This document shows, piece after piece, positions 60,667 through 64,000 of a DNA stretch of 64,000 bases (position 1 is its first letter; each line of letters begins with the position of its first letter). This DNA comes from Treponema sp. Lineage in GTDB: Bacteria > Spirochaetota > Spirochaetia > Treponematales > Treponemataceae. The translations under genes were made by a program, and so were the position numbers. The notes below the pieces were generated by a model. It was not told the DNA's origin. It saw nothing but the letters and a program-made list of their open reading frames with translations, and searched no databases. The stretch spans positions 1-64,000 of the forward strand of contig JAEENG010000032.1 of the NCBI GenBank assembly GCA_016283615.1. The letters run 5' to 3'.

Positions 60667-62294
60667 AAAAGCTGATTGTTTTTTGTGCAGTTTTATCCTT
60701 CTTTTTATTGAATTCATATTCTCAGGACGCTGATACTGCTTCTTCTGAGCCGGTGATTGAAAAATCTGCGTGTGCCGCTACATCTTCCGAGCATACTAAT
60801 TTTTTTGACAGTGATGAACTTCATAAACCGGGTGTAAGCGATGTTCCAGATGCTAAAAGACCTAAAGAGCAGGACAAGGACAAAATCGCAGAACTCGATG
60901 CAAACGATAAAGACGGCCGCAAAGAAAACAGCGAAACCCTCAAATACGGAATGGAAGATGACATTTATGAAGTAATCGATAAACTCGTAAAAGACGAAGA
61001 CGTACGCTTTGTTGACGATGTTTACGATTTGTTTCAGGAAACAAAAAATCCTTCTGTCCGCGAAAAAATCCTCGAATACTTTACTAAACTCGAGGACCCG
61101 TGTCTTGAAGACTATGCGGTTATGGTTTTAAACGACCCTTACGAAGAAAAGAATTCAACTGTAAATGCAGTATTCAGATATGTTCAGGCGGTTAAGACAA
61201 AACAGGCAATTCCTGCCGTACTTACTTTAATCGAAAACGAAGAAGAAGATTATTTTAACGGCGCCCTTACCACAATCGGCGAAATCGGCGGTCCAAAAGA
61301 AGCTCTTTATCTGAGCGAATATATTGACCGTGAAGATTTGTCTGTCGGACAAAAACAGCAGCTTGTAAAAGTGCTCGGTAAAATCAAGGCACTCGAAACT
61401 TACGACAAACTTGTTGAACTTGCAGAAGACGAAGACGAAAATACCTTTATCCGTATGTACAGTGCCGAATCTATCGGTGCGATGGAAAAGAAAGAGGCGG
61501 TTCCTGTTCTGGTTAAACTCTACGAAGACCAGGATCCGAAACTCCGCGCCTATGTAATCAAGGGACTTGCTCACTTTAAGGATGATGAAGAGGCAAAAAA
61601 TCTTGTAATTCAGGCGGTGCGCGATACCCACGTTTCTGTCCGCCTTGAAGCAATTGAAGCGTGCAGGGCAAACGGTTATAAGGAAGCCGTTCCTTACATG
61701 ATTTACCGCCTCCAGAAAGACAAGGAAGACTCTGTTAAAAAGAAGTGTTTTCCTGCAATTGCCGAATTAAACACGGATGAAGGAAACGAATACCTGGTCA
61801 GACAGATTACGGACAAAAAAGTTGCCGACACTCCAAAGAGCCGTGCCGCTTCAGCCCTGCTTGAATTCAACAATGTGGGTACAGATGAAATTATTGCCCT
61901 TGCACGGGAAACCCTTAAGGACGACCGCAGAAAGGCACTTCGCTATGCCCTTGGAAAAGAGTTTGCAAAATACAAGCGTGATGAATTTGCCACGGTCTGC
62001 CGTGAGTATATTCAATCCAAAGATACATCTACCCAGGGAACAGGTCTTGATATTTATTCAAAAGGCCGTTACCCGGATGTAACGCAGGATGTTCGTGATC
62101 TTGTTATCAGTGCGGCAAAGGATACAGGCAAAAAAAATGCTAACGCCAAAAAGGCAGAACGCATCCTCGGAAGCGACGATAACGCTGTAAAAGAAGCAGA
62201 AAAAATCCGCGAAGAAGAAGAGGCTAAAAAAGAAGCAAAGAAGAACGCTTTAAAAAAGCCTGCTGCAAAACAAGACAGCTCAAACGCAAAATAA
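60663..62294 (+). CDS. Exported HEAT-repeat protein
   Basis: A 543-residue protein with a signal peptide (1-20, before QDADTASS). A polar acidic linker (to about 95) precedes about ten HEAT repeats (about 100-500). Examples are DPKLRAYVIKGLAHFKDDE, HVSVRLEAIEACRANGY and DSVKKKCFPAIAEL. A Lys/Ala/Glu-rich coiled tail ends the protein. HEAT arrays are protein-binding scaffolds, so this is probably periplasmic. The start overlaps tgt, so translation is coupled. Partner unknown. Confidence 0.85.
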   Translation: MKKLIVFCAVLSFFLLNSYSQDADTASSEPVIEKSACAATSSEHTNFFDSDELHKPGVSDVPDAKRPKEQDKDKIAELDANDKDGRKENSETLKYGMEDDIYEVIDKLVKDEDVRFVDDVYDLFQETKNPSVREKILEYFTKLEDPCLEDYAVMVLNDPYEEKNSTVNAVFRYVQAVKTKQAIPAVLTLIENEEEDYFNGALTTIGEIGGPKEALYLSEYIDREDLSVGQKQQLVKVLGKIKALETYDKLVELAEDEDENTFIRMYSAESIGAMEKKEAVPVLVKLYEDQDPKLRAYVIKGLAHFKDDEEAKNLVIQAVRDTHVSVRLEAIEACRANGYKEAVPYMIYRLQKDKEDSVKKKCFPAIAELNTDEGNEYLVRQITDKKVADTPKSRAASALLEFNNVGTDEIIALARETLKDDRRKALRYALGKEFAKYKRDEFATVCREYIQSKDTSTQGTGLDIYSKGRYPDVTQDVRDLVISAAKDTGKKNANAKKAERILGSDDNAVKEAEKIREEEEAKKEAKKNALKKPAAKQDSSNAK

Positions 62295-62302
62295 TCCGCT
62301 GA

Positions 62303-64000
62303 TTATTCGTACATTCCGTTGAGTGTGCGGTAAAGCATATTTACCTTTGCCTTCTGTGCCTTTGAAAGCAGGGTGTTTGTTTCGTCAATTAATGTTTCCA
62401 GGCTCGAAAGGCTTTCGTTGAGCGCCGTCGTAAAGCCACGGCTTACCTTAAACCAGTAAGTTGTTTTTCCGTCTGTAAAGAGTGTGATAAAACCAAATTC
62501 GCGTGTACGGCTTTTTGCAATTGTTGCGCGAAGAACGTACTGCAGACTGTCTATCAGAGTTTTGTTTTCTTCTTCGCTTCCAATCTTAACGTTCATGCCG
62601 CGCGGCCAGTCCTTTTCTCCCACAGGAGTTATATTGAGGTTCTGGACAACCTTCATGATAAGTTCAATTTTTTCGCCTTCAAGAAGTGTGCCGCCCTTAA
62701 GAATCAGTTTTCCCCGCAAAGCGGCTGCCACTGCAAGCTTGTTTGTATCCTTTTCGCGTTTGAGCGCTTCAGCGAATCTGTCCACCGGAAGAACTGCAAT
62801 CTTTTTGCCTTTGACCTTGATAATGTCAAATAATTCTCCGCCCAGTGAGAGCACGTTTTCGTCTTTTGATTTTTCGAGTTTTCCGCCAAATCGTCTGTCA
62901 TCGCGGCCGACCTTACTCTTAAGGTTTTTGAATGTGCTGCCTTTGTATTCAAGATTACCGGTAAGGCTTTTTCCTCCTTCACCGCGTGCCCTGATAAGTT
63001 CTTTTTCGAGGGCCGGATCGATTTTATTCAAAAGGGCTTTTGTCAACGGGCTTACGCTCATTGCGAACATTCTGCTGGTACGTACGATTTCGCCTGCCAC
63101 GATAAAAAGCGGGGCAGTACGGAACATTCCGCTTCCCGGATGAATTGAAATATGTTCCTGGGTAAGGCTTCTGTAATTTTCCTTACCGTCTCTGATACAC
63201 ACAAATTGAATCATTCCCGCTGCGATACAACAAAGGTAATTGTCCATGTTGCCGCCGCCTGTGATTGGAATTCCAAGGCCGTTGATTTCTTCTTCGAGCT
63301 GTTTTTTGATACTGCTGATTTCTATCATTACCTTTTCGTCAAGGAAGTTGTTCTGACAGAAACGGCTCTGGTTTTCCATCGACTGATAGCGTCTGAAAAG
63401 TTTTACATAAGAAACAAAGTCGCCCTGCATATCACGGAAGGCGTGATGGGCGGCACGTGCGTCCATTTCCTGTCCCGGAGGAAGAACAAAAGGAGACTGG
63501 GTGCTTAAAAAGGCAGTCGCAATTACAACTTCTTCCAGAACGTCCGGGTAGTGCAGGATGCTTTCTACGAGAATACGGCTTACCCGCGGCTCCAGCGGGA
63601 ATTCAACCATGAGCTTTCCGATTGGAGAAAGTGTTCTGTCAGGATTGAGCGCCTTGAGCATCTGGAGGGTTTCTATTGCGCCTACAATATTATTGTGTTC
63701 AGGTTTTGAAATAAAATCGAATCCTTCAAAGTCTGTAATTCCGAGCTCGGCCATGCGCAAAAGTACTTCGCTCAAGTCCGTGCGGAAGATTTCTTCTGTC
63801 GTGTATTCGGCGCGCATGTTAAAGTCTGAGCGGCTGTAGAGACGGTAACAGGTTCCAGGGCAGGTTCGTCCTGCGCGTCCGCGGCGCTGGTTGCAGCTTG
63901 CGCGGCTGACCGGGCTTTCTATCAGGCTCGATGTAAAGGTTTTTGGATTGTAAAAATTCAACTTGGCAAGACCTGAGTCGATGACGGTTGTTATTCCGTT
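62303..64000 (-). CDS. hrpA: HrpA-type DEAH RNA helicase, C-terminal part (5' end beyond window)
   Basis: The frame is open to the right edge, so the start lies outside. The visible 565 residues begin NGITTVIDSGLAKLNFYNP, helicase motif V of the DEAH family. Motif VI is NQRRGRAGR. The winged-helix and ratchet region (RTDLSEVLLRMAELGI, LMVEFPLEPRVSRI) and an OB-like domain follow. The last 200 residues are the HrpA-type C-terminal extension. The family remodels RNA or RNP complexes. The end lies 8 bases from the HEAT gene stop, with an AT-rich 7-pair palindrome between. Confidence 0.88.
   Translation of the reverse strand, partial: NGITTVIDSGLAKLNFYNPKTFTSSLIESPVSRASCNQRRGRAGRTCPGTCYRLYSRSDFNMRAEYTTEEIFRTDLSEVLLRMAELGITDFEGFDFISKPEHNNIVGAIETLQMLKALNPDRTLSPIGKLMVEFPLEPRVSRILVESILHYPDVLEEVVIATAFLSTQSPFVLPPGQEMDARAAHHAFRDMQGDFVSYVKLFRRYQSMENQSRFCQNNFLDEKVMIEISSIKKQLEEEINGLGIPITGGGNMDNYLCCIAAGMIQFVCIRDGKENYRSLTQEHISIHPGSGMFRTAPLFIVAGEIVRTSRMFAMSVSPLTKALLNKIDPALEKELIRARGEGGKSLTGNLEYKGSTFKNLKSKVGRDDRRFGGKLEKSKDENVLSLGGELFDIIKVKGKKIAVLPVDRFAEALKREKDTNKLAVAAALRGKLILKGGTLLEGEKIELIMKVVQNLNITPVGEKDWPRGMNVKIGSEEENKTLIDSLQYVLRATIAKSRTREFGFITLFTDGKTTYWFKVSRGFTTALNESLSSLETLIDETNTLLSKAQKAKVNMLYRTLNGMYE

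Noticed and set aside
62291-62307. AATAATC/GATTATT palindrome between the HEAT and HrpA genes as a bidirectional terminator
   Set aside because: The stem is short and almost all A-T, and no T tract follows on either strand.
1-64000. tRNA or rRNA genes
   Set aside because: No cloverleaf-like or rRNA-like segment was found in the intergenic regions on reading.

Overview
The window looks like a chromosomal segment from a spirochaete of the genus Treponema, probably a gut or rumen-type species. The reasons are: a PUR-domain protein of the Borrelia BpuR type; the order tamB-bamA-skp-mutS; the order cheW - DegT-like - nadK - recN - two conserved unknowns - LysM protein; and the order rimP-nusA-infB-rbfA-truB/ribF-rpsO-pnp followed by dut-lptF-lptG-tgt. 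From memory these blocks match Treponema pallidum gene order, but I could not run a comparison. Base composition is moderate. Genes are tightly packed, with many TAATG or ATGA overlaps, and both strands are used. I see no tRNA, rRNA, CRISPR array, prophage or insertion sequence.

Layout. 1-713: an Rpn/PD-(D/E)XK nuclease gene cut by the left edge. 882-3431: a two-gene ABC importer whose permease and ATPase are fused. 3493-6808: phosphoribosyltransferase, an exported beta-helix-like protein, and RNase HII. 6802-9650 (minus): PUR protein, cysteine desulfurase, aroB. 9764-11796: a FIST sensor and a soluble chemoreceptor signalling protein. 11790-13074 (minus): an exported unknown and thymidylate kinase. 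13201-24122: outer-membrane biogenesis (tamB, bamA, skp), then mutS and comF. 24196-32874: glutamate-synthase-type oxidoreductase, cheW, a DegT-like protein without its PLP lysine, nadK, recN, an unknown, an HD protein and a LysM/LytM protein. 32876-39173 (minus): DnaQ-like exonuclease, two phosphohexomutases, a degenerate LytM protein and a beta-propeller-like protein. 39228-42384: cdd, an HTH-EIIA fusion, a transglutaminase-like exported protein and a pseudouridine synthase. 42397-51898: the complete transcription/translation operon from promoter to terminator. 51900-56500: an accessory insert with a BspA-like lipoprotein, a GC-rich hairpin, an attC-like palindrome, an orphan fragment and a second Rpn gene. 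56530-62294: dut, lptF, lptG, tgt, HEAT protein. 62303-64000 (minus): partial HrpA-type helicase.

How the genes work together. TamB, BamA and Skp serve outer-membrane protein assembly, and LptF/LptG-like permeases lie elsewhere in the window. CheW, the FIST protein and the cytoplasmic receptor fragment are chemotaxis signalling parts. MutS and the DnaQ-like exonuclease both carry a QxPGLF/QPGLF-like segment that may bind the sliding clamp. The rimP-to-pnp operon joins ribosome maturation, transcription elongation, initiation, tRNA modification and RNA decay. Its leader contains a terminator-like hairpin between the promoter and the first start codon.

Most interesting signal. Both Rpn-family paralogues, about 55 kb apart, carry an in-frame ATG at codon 212 with a perfect GGAGG placed exactly 9 bases upstream, although the surrounding coding sequence has diverged. 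This suggests a separately translated C-terminal small protein, as reported for the intragenic antitoxins of E. coli Rpn nucleases. The two genes also share a 13-base element and an AT-alternating block upstream.
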